Assembly (NCBI RefSeq): GCF_004762045.1
Contig: NZ_SJOM01000007.1
Coordinates: 6,444,583-6,508,582 of the forward strand
DNA: 64,000 bases
Reading direction: 5' to 3'
From: Mycobacterium sp. DL99
GTDB lineage: Bacteria; Actinomycetota; Actinomycetes; Mycobacteriales; Mycobacteriaceae
Part shown: positions 23,619 to 32,099 of the stretch, piece by piece
Numbering within the stretch: position 1 is the first letter of the stretch
Layout of the letters: each line of letters begins with the position of its first letter
Position numbers and translations under genes: made by a program
Notes under the pieces: generated by a model
The model's input: the letters and a program-made list of their open reading frames with translations, nothing else
Told to the model about the DNA's origin: nothing
Database searches by the model: none

Positions 23619-23759
23619 ATGGTCAGCGCGGAACCACACATCTACATCACAGTGCCGTCGGTACGGATCTGGGTCAAGAACAACCGTTGGACAGCCGGCG
23701 CGGTGGCATTCGTCGCTGCCGCGGTGCTGCTCGCGGCGGTGGTCTTCGTGTTGTCGTGA
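23619..23759 (+). CDS. Small single-pass membrane protein, 46 residues
   Basis: The ATG at 23619 is preceded by GAGGGGG (ribosome-binding site, 4-5 bases). The peptide has a short N-terminal part, a basic segment (VRIWVKNNRW), then one hydrophobic helix of about 22 residues rich in Ala and Val and a two-residue tail. The positive-inside rule puts the N-terminus in the cytoplasm. It begins 28 bases after the topoisomerase stop and could be part of that transcript. I know of no family for it; function unknown. Below usual annotation length limits. Confidence 0.5.
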   Translation: MVSAEPHIYITVPSVRIWVKNNRWTAGAVAFVAAAVLLAAVVFVLS

Positions 23760-23875
23760 CCTTGTTGTCGTGACGGTCCCGAGAGCCAGAACGGACACAG
23801 CACCAGCTGGATAACAGTGCGGCATCGAACTGACACCGGCGCGTGAGGCAACACGAGTCACAGCAGTCACTTTGT

Positions 23876-23881
23876 TAACAT
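23876..23881 (+). promoter_or_regulatory. -10 element, leaderless promoter of the second DUF1906 gene
   Basis: TAACAT ends six bases before the GTG at 23888. Confidence 0.5.
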
Positions 23882-23887
23882 CACGCG

Positions 23888-24649
23888 GTGCAGGTTTCCC
23901 GGCGTGACGCCTTGCGCTACGCCACCGCGGCCTCGCTGGCCGGGCTCGGCGTGGCATCAGCAGGCATGCCCACGGCGTCGGCGGCCGCACCCACACTGAT
24001 CGACTTCGCCATGCGCCAGATTCCGGCCCGCGATATCCGGGCCGCAGGTCACTCCGGAGTGATCAACTACGTTTCGACATCGCGGCCCGGCTCCTCCATG
24101 GGTGCCAAGCCGATCACCCTGCCCTATGCCCGAGAGCTGACCGCCGCCGGTTTGGTGATCGTCAGCAACTACCAATACGGCAAGCCCGGCGGGACCGCAC
24201 CGTCGGACTTCACCCGCGGGTACGCCGGCGGTGTCGCCGATGCGCGCACCGCCTGGCAACTGCACACCGCGGCAGGGGGTGGACAGAGCGCACCGATCTT
24301 CTTCAGCGTCGACGACGACATCGACCGCAACACCTGGAACGCCGTCGCGCTGCCATGGTTCCGCGGAATCAACTCAGTGATCGGGGTGCAGCGCACCGGG
24401 ATCTACGCGGGTATCAGGCCGTGCCAGTGGGCTGCAGCCGATGGCGTTATCGGCAAGTCGCAATCGCCCGGTCACGTGTGGGCGTGGCAGACCCGCTCTT
24501 GGTCCGGCGGTCAGGTCTACCCTGCCGCAGTTCTTTACCAGCGCGTAGTGAGCACAGCGTCGAATCCCGGCCCGGTGGTCGGCGGGCTCGAAGTCGACGT
24601 CAACGACGTGCTGGCCCAGGATTGCGGGCAGTGGAACTTCCACCCGTGA
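23888..24649 (+). CDS. Tat-exported DUF1906 (Rv2525c-like) protein, second copy
   Basis: The product is 253 residues with a GTG start supported by a leaderless -10. SRRDALRYATA at residues 4-14 is the twin-arginine signal, followed by a hydrophobic stretch and an ASAA cleavage region. The mature DUF1906 domain parallels the protein at 10987-11766 block for block: HSGVINYVSTSRPG, GLVIVSNYQYGKPG, FFSVDDDID and GIYAGIRPCQWA, ending DVNDVLAQDCGQWNF. I judge the two to be paralogues from resemblance along the whole length. The protein probably acts at the outer face of the membrane or in the wall; its enzyme activity is unproven. Confidence 0.87.
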   Translation: MQVSRRDALRYATAASLAGLGVASAGMPTASAAAPTLIDFAMRQIPARDIRAAGHSGVINYVSTSRPGSSMGAKPITLPYARELTAAGLVIVSNYQYGKPGGTAPSDFTRGYAGGVADARTAWQLHTAAGGGQSAPIFFSVDDDIDRNTWNAVALPWFRGINSVIGVQRTGIYAGIRPCQWAAADGVIGKSQSPGHVWAWQTRSWSGGQVYPAAVLYQRVVSTASNPGPVVGGLEVDVNDVLAQDCGQWNFHP

Positions 24650-24671
24650 GATCGAAAGGTGGGCACCGGGG

Positions 24672-25559
24672 CTACTTGGCGGCGAGCCTGACGATGGTGT
24701 CTCTCGTATCCGTCTCGCGGACGTTCATATTCATGACATAGACGTTGCCGTCGGCATCGACAGTGATGGCCGATGGGCGCTGAAGGCCCTTGAACGGGAG
24801 TTGGACCCAGTCACCTCCGCGAGCCGGCATCCGGGATACCGTGCCGGCCTGCCGGTCGGTGGCATAGAGATTGCCCGCTGCGTCCACCGCCAGGCCGGCC
24901 ACGTTGTCCGTCACCCCGGCAATCGGCTCGGCCTCCTTCGCGTTCTTCGCGACCTTCACAATCTTGCCGTCCTTGGCTGAGTACAGATTGTCGTCGGCAT
25001 CGATCACCAAGTGCCCCAAGCCATTTCCGATGTCGACGGGCAGCTCCGTCGGGGCGGTCGCACCGGGAGCGAGCTTCAACAGCTTGTTGCTCTGGTTGTC
25101 GGTCACGTAGACCGAGCCATCCTTGCCGACTGCCATCTGGCCGTACTTTGTGAGCTTGTCGAAAGGCAGCGGTTCCGAGGTGGTGGCCCCCGGTGCGATC
25201 GTCTCGACCACACCACCGAGAGTGACGAACGACAACCGGCTGTCCGGTGCCACCCCGAACGTCGACACGGGAGGATTGCCGCTGGGCTTCATCGGGGTCG
25301 GCCGGGCCGCCCCCGGGGTCAACGTCGCGAACCCGCCGGTACCACCCAGGTAGAGGACACTCTTCGCGTCGACCCCCATCTCCCGGTAGTCAAAGGAACT
25401 GAACGGAAGCACGGTCTGCTCGCCCGACTGCAACGGCACGTCCGCCACCAGAGCGGTCGGCGCAGATCCCGGCGAACATGCCATCAAGACGCTGCCCACG
25501 ACGGTGGCGACCATTCCGAAGACGAATCCTCTTCGCGGACGCAGTTTCACCTTTTCCAT
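24672..25559 (-). CDS. NHL-type beta-propeller lipoprotein
   Basis: The product is 295 residues from the ATG at 25559. The N-terminus (MEKVKLRPRRGFVFGMV...) ends in the lipobox LMAC with Cys28. Residues 60-290 are repeats of the NHL type, each built around D-x-x-G-N/S-x-Y-V-T-D-x-x-x-N/G-x-V/L. Examples are KDGSVYVTDNQSNKLLKL, DADDNLYSAKDGKIVKV, DAAGNLYATDRQAGTVSRM and DADGNVYVMNMN. That makes a six-bladed propeller like the sensor domain of mycobacterial PknD. Such propellers bind proteins or wall components outside the membrane; there is no kinase domain here. It is convergent with the second DUF1906 gene. Confidence 0.8.
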   Translation of the reverse strand: MEKVKLRPRRGFVFGMVATVVGSVLMACSPGSAPTALVADVPLQSGEQTVLPFSSFDYREMGVDAKSVLYLGGTGGFATLTPGAARPTPMKPSGNPPVSTFGVAPDSRLSFVTLGGVVETIAPGATTSEPLPFDKLTKYGQMAVGKDGSVYVTDNQSNKLLKLAPGATAPTELPVDIGNGLGHLVIDADDNLYSAKDGKIVKVAKNAKEAEPIAGVTDNVAGLAVDAAGNLYATDRQAGTVSRMPARGGDWVQLPFKGLQRPSAITVDADGNVYVMNMNVRETDTRDTIVRLAAK

Positions 25560-25733
25560 CCCCACGGCTCGGATCCTAGGCCTGCTCATCCCAGACAGGT
25601 GCTCTCCACGCTGTCTCTCTCTTCCCAGCCTCGACTCAGGTCGCCGATCGTCTGGGTGGCCGATTAGGCTGGGGCGACCGGCGGGCGCAGAGTCCATTCC
25701 AGCTGCCCAGGTTCTGAATCATTTGGAGGACTT

Positions 25734-26657
25734 ATGCGGAGGCGGCTGTCGAAGCCGGCTATGACGAGCATGGCAATCGCCAGCGTGGCGATGCTCGTCA
25801 ATGGTTGTGCGGCACAGGTCTGGGGCATGCCATCAGCTCACAGCGTCCCCCAGGCACCGGCTATCGCCCCGCAGCCCCCGTTGGCGCCACTGGACGAGCT
25901 CGATGCCCAGCCCACCACGCCATTCGACGGGCTCGAGGCCCGCACCCGTCAAGCCACCGCCGACGCGTCCAAGTCCGGGGCCGACGTCGAGATCGTCGTG
26001 CTGGACCGCAACTCCGGCCGGGTCATCTCCAACGGCGCCAACCAACCCTTCCCGATCGCCTCGGTGGTGAAGCTGTTCATCGCCGACGACCTGCTGCTGC
26101 AGGAATCGAAGGGCGAGACGAAACTGACTGCTGCCGACCGCAAGTCGCTCGACATCATGCTGCGCTCCTCCGACGACAGCGCGGCCCAGACATTCTGGGA
26201 CCGCAGCGGAGGAAACGCCGTCATCTCACGCATCGTGGCGCGGTACGGGTTGAAGGGCACCACCGCGCCGTACAACGGACACTGGGACGTCACGCAGAGC
26301 ACCGCAAGCGACCTGGTCCGTTACTACGACATGCTGTTGGACGGCAGCGGCGGGCTGCCCCCCGAACAGGCCGACGTGATCATGACCAACCTCGCGCAAT
26401 CCACACCGACGGGAACCGACGGTTACCCGCAGCGCTTCGGCATCCCGGACGGGCTCTACGCCGAGCCGGTCGCGGTCAAGCAGGGCTGGTTCTGCTGCTG
26501 GAGCGGCGCCAACCAGCTACACGTGTCCACCGGCACGATCGGACCCGAACGCCGCTACGTGATGGTGATCAGCTCCCTGGAACCCGGTGACGCCTCCGAC
26601 GCTCGCGACACCGTCACTCAGGCCGTCAAGACGATGTTCCCCGGCGGGCACGTCTAG
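25734..26657 (+). CDS. lppW: LppW-like lipoprotein with a class-A beta-lactamase fold
   Basis: The product is 307 residues with GGAGGA 5 bases before the ATG. The signal ends in LVNGC (lipid site Cys25), followed by a Pro/Ala linker to about residue 65. The rest is a serine-beta-lactamase/transpeptidase fold: Ser110-Val-Val-Lys113 is the SxxK motif and SSDDSA (145-150) replaces SDN. The third motif is VKQGW instead of KTG/KSG, and no Glu of the omega loop is evident. M. tuberculosis LppW (Rv2905) has the same SxxK and KQGW features. It is probably a non-classical penicillin-recognising lipoprotein rather than an active beta-lactamase. Confidence 0.85.
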   Translation: MRRRLSKPAMTSMAIASVAMLVNGCAAQVWGMPSAHSVPQAPAIAPQPPLAPLDELDAQPTTPFDGLEARTRQATADASKSGADVEIVVLDRNSGRVISNGANQPFPIASVVKLFIADDLLLQESKGETKLTAADRKSLDIMLRSSDDSAAQTFWDRSGGNAVISRIVARYGLKGTTAPYNGHWDVTQSTASDLVRYYDMLLDGSGGLPPEQADVIMTNLAQSTPTGTDGYPQRFGIPDGLYAEPVAVKQGWFCCWSGANQLHVSTGTIGPERRYVMVISSLEPGDASDARDTVTQAVKTMFPGGHV

Positions 26658-26663
26658 CGCCGG

Positions 26664-27695
26664 TTAGTGGCGAGGCGTCGTGGTGATGTGCACGTGGTCG
26701 TAGTGTCCGTAACCCGATGCCTGTGGGCCGGATGGCGTGTAATAGGTGCCCCGCCAGATCACATCCTGTAACCCGAATCGGGCCGCGTTACTCATCGCGA
26801 ACGCGAGGATCTCGTCTCCGAGCGCGATGCCCTCGGGGCTGCTGGGATTGGGAATCATGATGTCGATCGCCAGACCGCTGGGATGCCATGGCTTCGAGTC
26901 CGGCCGCACCCCATCGATGTCGGCGATCTGGGGAAACCTCGCGCTGACAGCCCGCGCAGCCACGATGGTGTTGGCCTGTAACCCGGCCTCAGACGCGACG
27001 CCGACGGGTAACGACTCCGGGAGATCGACGGGCGGGGCCGCGGCCGCGTTGTCGATCACCGCCCGCTGACCTGGAGTCAACGCCGCGTACTGCGCCTCCG
27101 CGGCGGCGATCTGACGCTGCAGTTCACCCCATTTCGCCTGCAGGTCTGTACGCACCGCGGCAGACCGCTCGGCTGCGGCGCGGGCCTCGGCGGCCGACGC
27201 CTCAGAGGCCCGGACAGCGGCGGCGGCGCGCTCACGTCCTGCTTGAAAGGCCTTCATCTGTTCAGTCGCCTCGGTGGCCACGACCCGCCGTAGTGACAGG
27301 TGGCCGATCAGCTGTTGGGGGGAGCCTGCGGTGAGCACCGCCGCCATTTGACCGGTGCCACCGCTCATGTACGTCATGACCGCCACCCGGTTGGCAGCCG
27401 CCTGATGGGGCTGTAGCTGGGCGTTTGCGACCTCGAGGGCCTGCAGGTCGGCGCGGTGGCGATCTTCGGCCGCAGTCTGGGCGGCCAGCCTGGCATCGGC
27501 GTCGCGTTGGGCCGTTGTGACGGCCTCGCGGGTCTGCACCGCCTGACGCGACAACTCGTTGAGCTTGGACATCGCGTCGGCCGCGGGGTCCGCGTTCACG
27601 TCGCCCGTCGACATCGCCAACGCCAGTACCGCGGCTGCCGAACCGTACGCCGCTCGCCGAAGTGAATGGCGTACCCCGGTCATTCGGATTGTCAC
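26664..27695 (-). CDS. Exported coiled-coil protein with an M15-like C-terminal domain
   Basis: The product is 343 residues with a GTG at 27695 or an ATG at 27683 as start. A signal peptide (RRAAYGSAAAVLALAMSTGDVNA) precedes a long Ala/Gln-rich coiled coil (40-220), like the N-terminal region of RipA-type wall hydrolases. The C-terminal 110 residues carry HPSGLAIDIM and the closing GHYDHVHI, a His/Asp pattern of zinc D,D-peptidase-like (M15, ARB_07466-type) domains. It therefore probably acts in the periplasm on peptidoglycan or regulates a hydrolase, and the metal set looks intact though activity is inferred. It is convergent with lppW, 6 bases apart. Confidence 0.75.
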   Translation of the reverse strand: MTIRMTGVRHSLRRAAYGSAAAVLALAMSTGDVNADPAADAMSKLNELSRQAVQTREAVTTAQRDADARLAAQTAAEDRHRADLQALEVANAQLQPHQAAANRVAVMTYMSGGTGQMAAVLTAGSPQQLIGHLSLRRVVATEATEQMKAFQAGRERAAAAVRASEASAAEARAAAERSAAVRTDLQAKWGELQRQIAAAEAQYAALTPGQRAVIDNAAAAPPVDLPESLPVGVASEAGLQANTIVAARAVSARFPQIADIDGVRPDSKPWHPSGLAIDIMIPNPSSPEGIALGDEILAFAMSNAARFGLQDVIWRGTYYTPSGPQASGYGHYDHVHITTTPRH

Positions 27696-28104
27696 GGTCC
27701 TTCTGCTGCGGGGACCGATCGTGGTCCGGCTACGTATGTCCCGGACAGGCTACGAACTGGGTCCGACGATGTCTACCCACGCGTCGATGCGATTGCTGCC
27801 CAGCCCGGCCCCACCACCGTTGAGGCAACGGGCGCAGGTGACGCAGCTTGAAGTCGAGTCGCGGACGGACTGATACCGACGGTGCCTGCGTCGGGCTGGC
27901 GATCCCCTCGGGAGCCGTGTGCGGTGGCCAGGAGAACCGCCGGTGTACGGCCGTCTGGCGGGGAAACTCGTCAAGCCGTCCTGACGCTACGGTGGTCCAG
28001 GTTGCATTTCCACCCGCACAGCACGCACCCTGGGCCGTCATCGATCCAGTCGATGCGTCCAACGCCGGGCGCGAAAGGCCTTTATTCGAAAAGAGGACAG
28101 CCCG
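27696..28104. other. 409-bp gap, no supported gene
   Basis: It separates the divergent coiled-coil and methyltransferase genes. A minus-strand frame ending near 27750 closes with a Cys-rich stretch (CVTCARC) but has no credible start or codon pattern. AGAGGA before 28105 is the methyltransferase ribosome-binding site. I see no RNA gene or clear operator. Confidence 0.4.
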
Positions 28105-28956
28105 ATGCCTGATATTTCCGCCCTCGATTCGACCAACCGCCAGCAATTCCAGACCTGGGACGGCGCCAACGGCGTGTTCTGGTCGGAAAGGGCTGAGAGA
28201 TTTGACCAAGGCATGGCCGCCTATCACCCCGAACTCCTCAACGCCGCCGGCATCGCCGAGGATTCAGCGGTCCTCGACATCGGGTGCGGGGCCGGCCAAG
28301 TCACCCGCGATGCCGCACGGATCGCCCACCGCGGTTTGGTACTAGGGATCGACCTGTCATCGCGACTGCTGGCGCTGGCCAGCTCCCGTGCAGCAGCGGA
28401 AGCTCTGAGCAACGTGTCGTTCGTTCAAGCGGACGCGCAGGTACATGACTTCAGCGAGTCCCGATTCGATATCGCGGTGAGCCGGCACGGAACTATGTTT
28501 TTCGGCGACCCGCCCATGGCATTCGCCAACATCGCCCGTGCCCTCGGACCAGGCGGGCGGTTCGTTCAGCTGGTGTGGCAACCCCTCGACCGCAATGAGG
28601 GCATCCGCACGTTCCGCACCATCTCCGCTGGCGGACGCGATCTACCGGCTCCACCGCCTGACTCGCCGAACCCCTTCTCGCTCAGTGATCCCACTCGCGT
28701 GCACCAACTCCTGGGCGGCGCCGGGTTTGTCGATATCGTGATGACCCCACTACAGGCCCCGATGTTTTACGGCCGAGACATCGAAGACGCCTTCGATTTC
28801 CTCTACGCTCAGTCTGCGTCGGCGTTCGCCGAGCTCGACGACTGCTCGCGCAGTCGCGCACTAAAGGAGTTGCGCGACAGCATCTCCCAACATCTCACTG
28901 ATGAAGGCGTTTTCTACAACGCCGCGCACTGGCTCATCCAGGCGTATCGGGGCTGA
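28105..28956 (+). CDS. Class I SAM-dependent methyltransferase
   Basis: The product is 283 residues. Motif I, VLDIGCGAGQVTRDAA (about 54-69), binds S-adenosylmethionine. The acidic residue after beta-2 is in LGIDLSSRLL, motif II is VQADAQVHDF, and the RHGTMFF and LGPGGRFVQLVWQP segments complete a methyltransf_11/25 fold. The N-terminal 45 residues (NRQQFQTWDGANGVFWSERAERFD) are those of a common small-molecule methyltransferase group. No neighbouring pathway gene points to the substrate. It stands alone, divergent from the coiled-coil protein gene. Confidence 0.85.
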   Translation: MPDISALDSTNRQQFQTWDGANGVFWSERAERFDQGMAAYHPELLNAAGIAEDSAVLDIGCGAGQVTRDAARIAHRGLVLGIDLSSRLLALASSRAAAEALSNVSFVQADAQVHDFSESRFDIAVSRHGTMFFGDPPMAFANIARALGPGGRFVQLVWQPLDRNEGIRTFRTISAGGRDLPAPPPDSPNPFSLSDPTRVHQLLGGAGFVDIVMTPLQAPMFYGRDIEDAFDFLYAQSASAFAELDDCSRSRALKELRDSISQHLTDEGVFYNAAHWLIQAYRG

Positions 28957-29198
28957 CGCCTTCGCGTCGATATGCCAAATGAGCGAGATGTACTACATCA
29001 CCGGCGTTAGCCGTTCTCGGCACGATCTGTTCGCCTTCAACCGAGTCCTGCGATGTCTACTCGTGCGCCGTCAGGCGTCGCCCCCTCGGTCCCCGATGAG
29101 TTTGGGGCTCTTGCGGTTCCGCTATCGCCGATGAGGCGAAGAGGTTGTCCTTCTGTGGACCCAATCGCCGCAGGGCCTGGATCGACGTGGGTTCCGCG

Positions 29199-30539
29199 TC
29201 AACGGGTCCAGCGTCCGGGGGGCGGCTCGGGCGCCGCGTACGCGGGCAGTGGCAACGGTTCGTCGAGGACAAATGCGCGGAGCAAACGGATAAACGCGTC
29301 CGGTTGGTCGTACGGAACGGCGTGCCCAGCGTTGGGGAAGTCGACGAGCGTGGAGCGGGGCAGCACATCGCGGTACTCGCGGGTGACGGCCCAGCGGATG
29401 AAGTCGCATTGCGGAGCGATGACGAGGGAACGAACCTCGACGTTGCGCAGTTGCGGTCGTGGATCCGGGATCTTGTCGAAATCAGCTTTGGTGAGCTGAT
29501 TGACGTAGAAACCCTGGGGGTTCTCGTGTGGCGGCGCGGTCACCCTGTGAGTGCATGAAGTGGCGTCGCGGCCGGCCAGCGCGACGGCGTGCATCCACGA
29601 GTCGGCCTCCGAATCGGGCACCAGCGCGTGGGCCGCATTCGCGTTGACCGCCATCAGCAGTGCCTGCGCAAACATCCGCGGGCTGCTGGTCAGCTCGTCG
29701 TAACGCGACTGCTGATCCGTCGTCATGTCGTCCCAGGGTTCGCCGACGTCCCCCTCGGCATAGCCGCCGCCCCAGATCGCGCCCGGGGCCACAAACACCG
29801 CCTTCGCGACCCGGTCGGGATACGCGGCCAGGTACTGCGCGACAAGGGAACCTCCCCACGACCGACCGACGAGGATGAGCTGTTCGGCCCCGATGGTGCG
29901 ACGGATCGCCTCAAGGTCCGCGACCTGACGCTCCACCGTATACCCGGTCACGTCGGCCAACCGGTTCGAGCGACCCGCGCCGAGTTGGTCGTACGCGTAT
30001 ACGTCGAACCCGTCTGCGGCGAGTTCGGCTCCTCCGGTGGGGATGCCCTCACCCGGTGTACCCGGACCGCCGTGCAGAAAGATCACCGGTGTGGCCCGAT
30101 GTGGCGAACCGGTCGCCGCGGGCGCGTGAACATAGGCGGCCCGGGTGCCGGTGGGCAGTTCCCAGTACCGAACGTCCGCCGGCACTGGAGCGGCATTCCG
30201 CACCGGGAACGGTTGCAGCACAGTCATACTCGCCCCCACCAGCGTCAACAGGGTGACCGCCGCTGCCGTCACCGTCGCACCGGCGAGCGGGTGCGGGGCC
30301 CGCACGATGCGGAATCCGGCGATGGCAGTGCTGAACACCACGGCACTGAAGACGGCCAACCCCACGACCAGAAAAACTCCCGGTGTGGTGATCAGTGCGA
30401 CCATCCCCAGCGTCGCCGCGACCCCTGCCGCTGCCGCGACGACAACACCGGCCAGCACGACCAACACCCCGACGAACACCCGTCGCCAACGCTGCCGCAC
30501 CGCGATCACCATTCCTCGCCACACCCGCTTGATACCCAC
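29199..30539 (-). CDS. Membrane-anchored proline-iminopeptidase-like (S33) alpha/beta hydrolase
   Basis: The product is 446 residues with a GTG start; an ATG at 30512 is possible. The first 120 residues hold three or four hydrophobic helices (VGVLVVLAGVVVAAAAGVAATLGMVALIT, VFLVVGLAVFSAVVFS, AAAVTLLTLVGAS). The enzyme domain follows: HGGPG (oxyanion hole of S33 peptidases), YDQLGAGRS, the nucleophile elbow GRSWGG, a probable Asp in IAPQCDF and the His in NAGHAVPYD. This is the proline-iminopeptidase pattern, but many such proteins hydrolyse esters or epoxides. The membrane domain suggests that the catalytic part is outside the cytoplasm. Confidence 0.78.
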   Translation of the reverse strand: MGIKRVWRGMVIAVRQRWRRVFVGVLVVLAGVVVAAAAGVAATLGMVALITTPGVFLVVGLAVFSAVVFSTAIAGFRIVRAPHPLAGATVTAAAVTLLTLVGASMTVLQPFPVRNAAPVPADVRYWELPTGTRAAYVHAPAATGSPHRATPVIFLHGGPGTPGEGIPTGGAELAADGFDVYAYDQLGAGRSNRLADVTGYTVERQVADLEAIRRTIGAEQLILVGRSWGGSLVAQYLAAYPDRVAKAVFVAPGAIWGGGYAEGDVGEPWDDMTTDQQSRYDELTSSPRMFAQALLMAVNANAAHALVPDSEADSWMHAVALAGRDATSCTHRVTAPPHENPQGFYVNQLTKADFDKIPDPRPQLRNVEVRSLVIAPQCDFIRWAVTREYRDVLPRSTLVDFPNAGHAVPYDQPDAFIRLLRAFVLDEPLPLPAYAAPEPPPGRWTR

Positions 30540-30872
30540 GCAGGAGGCTCACCATAGCGAGGTCGAGGTAGCCGGGACATCGGGGAAACCCCCTGAATTC
30601 CGCCTGCGGCGTCGTCTGGATCCGGAATCAGGCCAGTTTTGCGACCGTCAGGCCCTCCGCTGCGCGTTGATCGGCAGGCCAACCAGCACCCGGGCCATCA
30701 TCCGTGACAACCGACAGAGCTTCTTGTAGGTTTTCACAGCTGGCTGCGTTGGCGAGCACTGCTGACCAGGCCATTTCGAGCCGTCTCATTAGCGCTGCAC
30801 TCCGATTTGTCTCACGAAGTGCTGCATTACCTAGAGGTTGGCGTCGTCTTTGACGGCTTCAGGTCCTCCGGA

Positions 30873-31145
30873 CTACCGCGGACGAGGCCGCGTGCGATCG
30901 TGCATCCGGCGTTGTCGGCGGGCAAGCCGCCAGGCCAAGACCTGCTGCCCGGGGCCGGCCAGTTCCCCGATGGCACTGTGTCGACCGGAGACCGCCATCA
31001 GCACGGCTTCCCCCGTTCCGGTCAGCTCTGGTCCCCTGCCGTGATTCCAGTCCAGGTCGGTCGTTGTCAGGCGTATGCCGCGGGCGAGGTGCCACCCCGG
31101 CAGCAGACCAATAGCGAAGAAACGAAGAGCGAGGAGCGGCGCCCA
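30873..31145 (-). pseudogene. C-terminal remnant of a DinB/maleylpyruvate-isomerase-type gene
   Basis: The minus strand, read between a TGA at 31146-31148 and a TAG at 30873-30875, encodes about 90 residues without a start codon or signal. The central part includes LTTTDLDWNHGRGPELTGTG, then EAVLMAVSGRHSAIGELAGPG. That is the standard C-terminal block of TIGR03083-family proteins (T-D-x-x-W...G-x-G-x-A-L-x-x-x-x-G-R...L-x-G-P-G). The N-terminal metal-binding helices are gone. Two intact relatives lie just upstream at 31316-32882, so this is probably a decayed third copy. Confidence 0.6.
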
Positions 31146-31228
31146 TCAACTCACTCTTTCACGCAACTTGAGTCGATCGAGAAGAAACCAGCGGCTATAG
31201 CCCTGCGCTCGCTCACACCCCGAACGCC

Positions 31229-31244
31229 TGTCTCATTTCTAGAG
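31229..31244 (+). repeat. TGTCTC-type 16-bp repeat, left copy
   Basis: TGTCTCATTTCTAGAG here and TGTCTCGTTTCTAGAG at 33416-33431 differ at one base. The two copies, in the same orientation, bracket the two intact DinB-type genes and the small gene at 33073. They could be relics of a mobile element or recombination sites. Confidence 0.5.
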
Positions 31245-31282
31245 ATTCGAGGTCGATCAGATCCTGTCTCGAATCTCTAGAA
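31237..31282. repeat. Perfect 15-bp inverted repeat
   Basis: TTCTAGAGATTCGAG at 31237-31251 and its exact complement at 31268-31282, separated by 16 bases. It lies 34 bases past the stop of the minus-strand gene at 31316, so it may terminate that transcript, and it overlaps the TGTCTC repeat at 31229. Its A/T content is higher than that of ordinary mycobacterial terminators. Confidence 0.6.
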
Positions 31283-31315
31283 TTTCTTGACCCGGATGGT
31301 GCTGCGCGTGCGCAA

Positions 31316-32020
31316 TTAGATGCTGCCGACGAAGGCTTGCAGCTGCGCGACTACGGCTGGTGTTGCTTCTACGTCAAGTGCCGTTAGTGAGCCTCGACCT
31401 GAGAGCCAACGTATGAGATAGGTTGCGGACCCGGACAATACGACGGCCGCAGAGTCGCCGATATCAGGACCGAAAGTCCACTCGTGCCCGTGGGTCGTGC
31501 GGATGATCAACCGGGTAGAGGGCAGATGTTTGGCCTGGTACCGCACTAGTGGCGGAATTGCCAGGGCAAGGTGGTCCGGAGCGCCGTGGGCGAGGCCGTG
31601 GGTCGTGGTGAGGTCGTCGTGATGCATCCACACCTCAAAAAGTGTGGAGGCTGCGACCGCCGGGGTTAACAGCAAGCGTGGAGAGCGCTGGCGGATCCGA
31701 GCGACGAGTGCGGGATATCCATCACGACGTTCACGGTGTATGGCGGCGGCGATTACCTTGGGCTTTGGGTTGAATTGGACGCCCCGTGCGGCCAGCACTC
31801 GGATGCAGAATGCGAGCGTTCCGGCCGCCCGGTCGGCGGCGACGATGTGTGCCGCAAGGTCGAATGCTGTCCAATCACCGCATCCGGCCGAAGCGTGAGG
31901 GCCGACAACCTCCAGAGTGTTAGCCAGCATGGCTCGTTCGGCCGCGATGTCCTCTGAAACCGTCACGACGCGTGCCACCGCCCAAAGACGGTCGACGGCA
32001 TTTGCCATTGCTCTACCCAT
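31316..32020 (-). CDS. DinB/maleylpyruvate-isomerase-type protein
   Basis: The product is up to 234 residues; starts at 32020, 32008 (ATG) or 31966 (GTG, beginning VTVSEDIAAERAML) are all possible. The N-domain (LANTLEVVGPHASAGCGDWTAFDLAAHIVAADR) and the second metal region (FEVWMHHDDLTTTHG) match the TIGR03083 fold. The end (ATYLIRWLSGRGSLTAL...) follows the family's GR-containing C-terminal pattern. The substrate is unknown. It is downstream of, and in the same direction as, a second family member at 32100, 79 bases away. Confidence 0.7.
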   Translation of the reverse strand: MGRAMANAVDRLWAVARVVTVSEDIAAERAMLANTLEVVGPHASAGCGDWTAFDLAAHIVAADRAAGTLAFCIRVLAARGVQFNPKPKVIAAAIHRERRDGYPALVARIRQRSPRLLLTPAVAASTLFEVWMHHDDLTTTHGLAHGAPDHLALAIPPLVRYQAKHLPSTRLIIRTTHGHEWTFGPDIGDSAAVVLSGSATYLIRWLSGRGSLTALDVEATPAVVAQLQAFVGSI

Positions 32021-32099
32021 GTGGGCTTGGTAAGTGCTCGCCCAACGGTGGCCGGACGTTGGGCGGCTGGACCTGTCGGTCGGCGCATTGCGTTGGGGA

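Larger units (their letters stand above)
30540..31315. other. 776-bp gap with decayed coding sequence and repeats
   Basis: It holds a remnant of a DinB-type gene (30873-31145), a 15-bp inverted repeat (31237-31282) and a TGTCTC motif at 30808. A 53-codon minus-strand frame at 30628-30789 has helical composition but no ribosome-binding site, and I do not call it. The composition is less G+C-biased than in the core genes. It looks like the debris edge of an accessory patch. Confidence 0.5.

Noticed and set aside
27750..27974. Minus-strand frame ending in a Cys-rich stretch (CVTCARC)
   Set aside because: No ribosome-binding site, Arg-rich first half, and no family resemblance.
30628..30789. 53-codon minus-strand frame in the accessory gap
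   Set aside because: Plausible helix composition but no start signal, weak codon bias and no recognisable relative.
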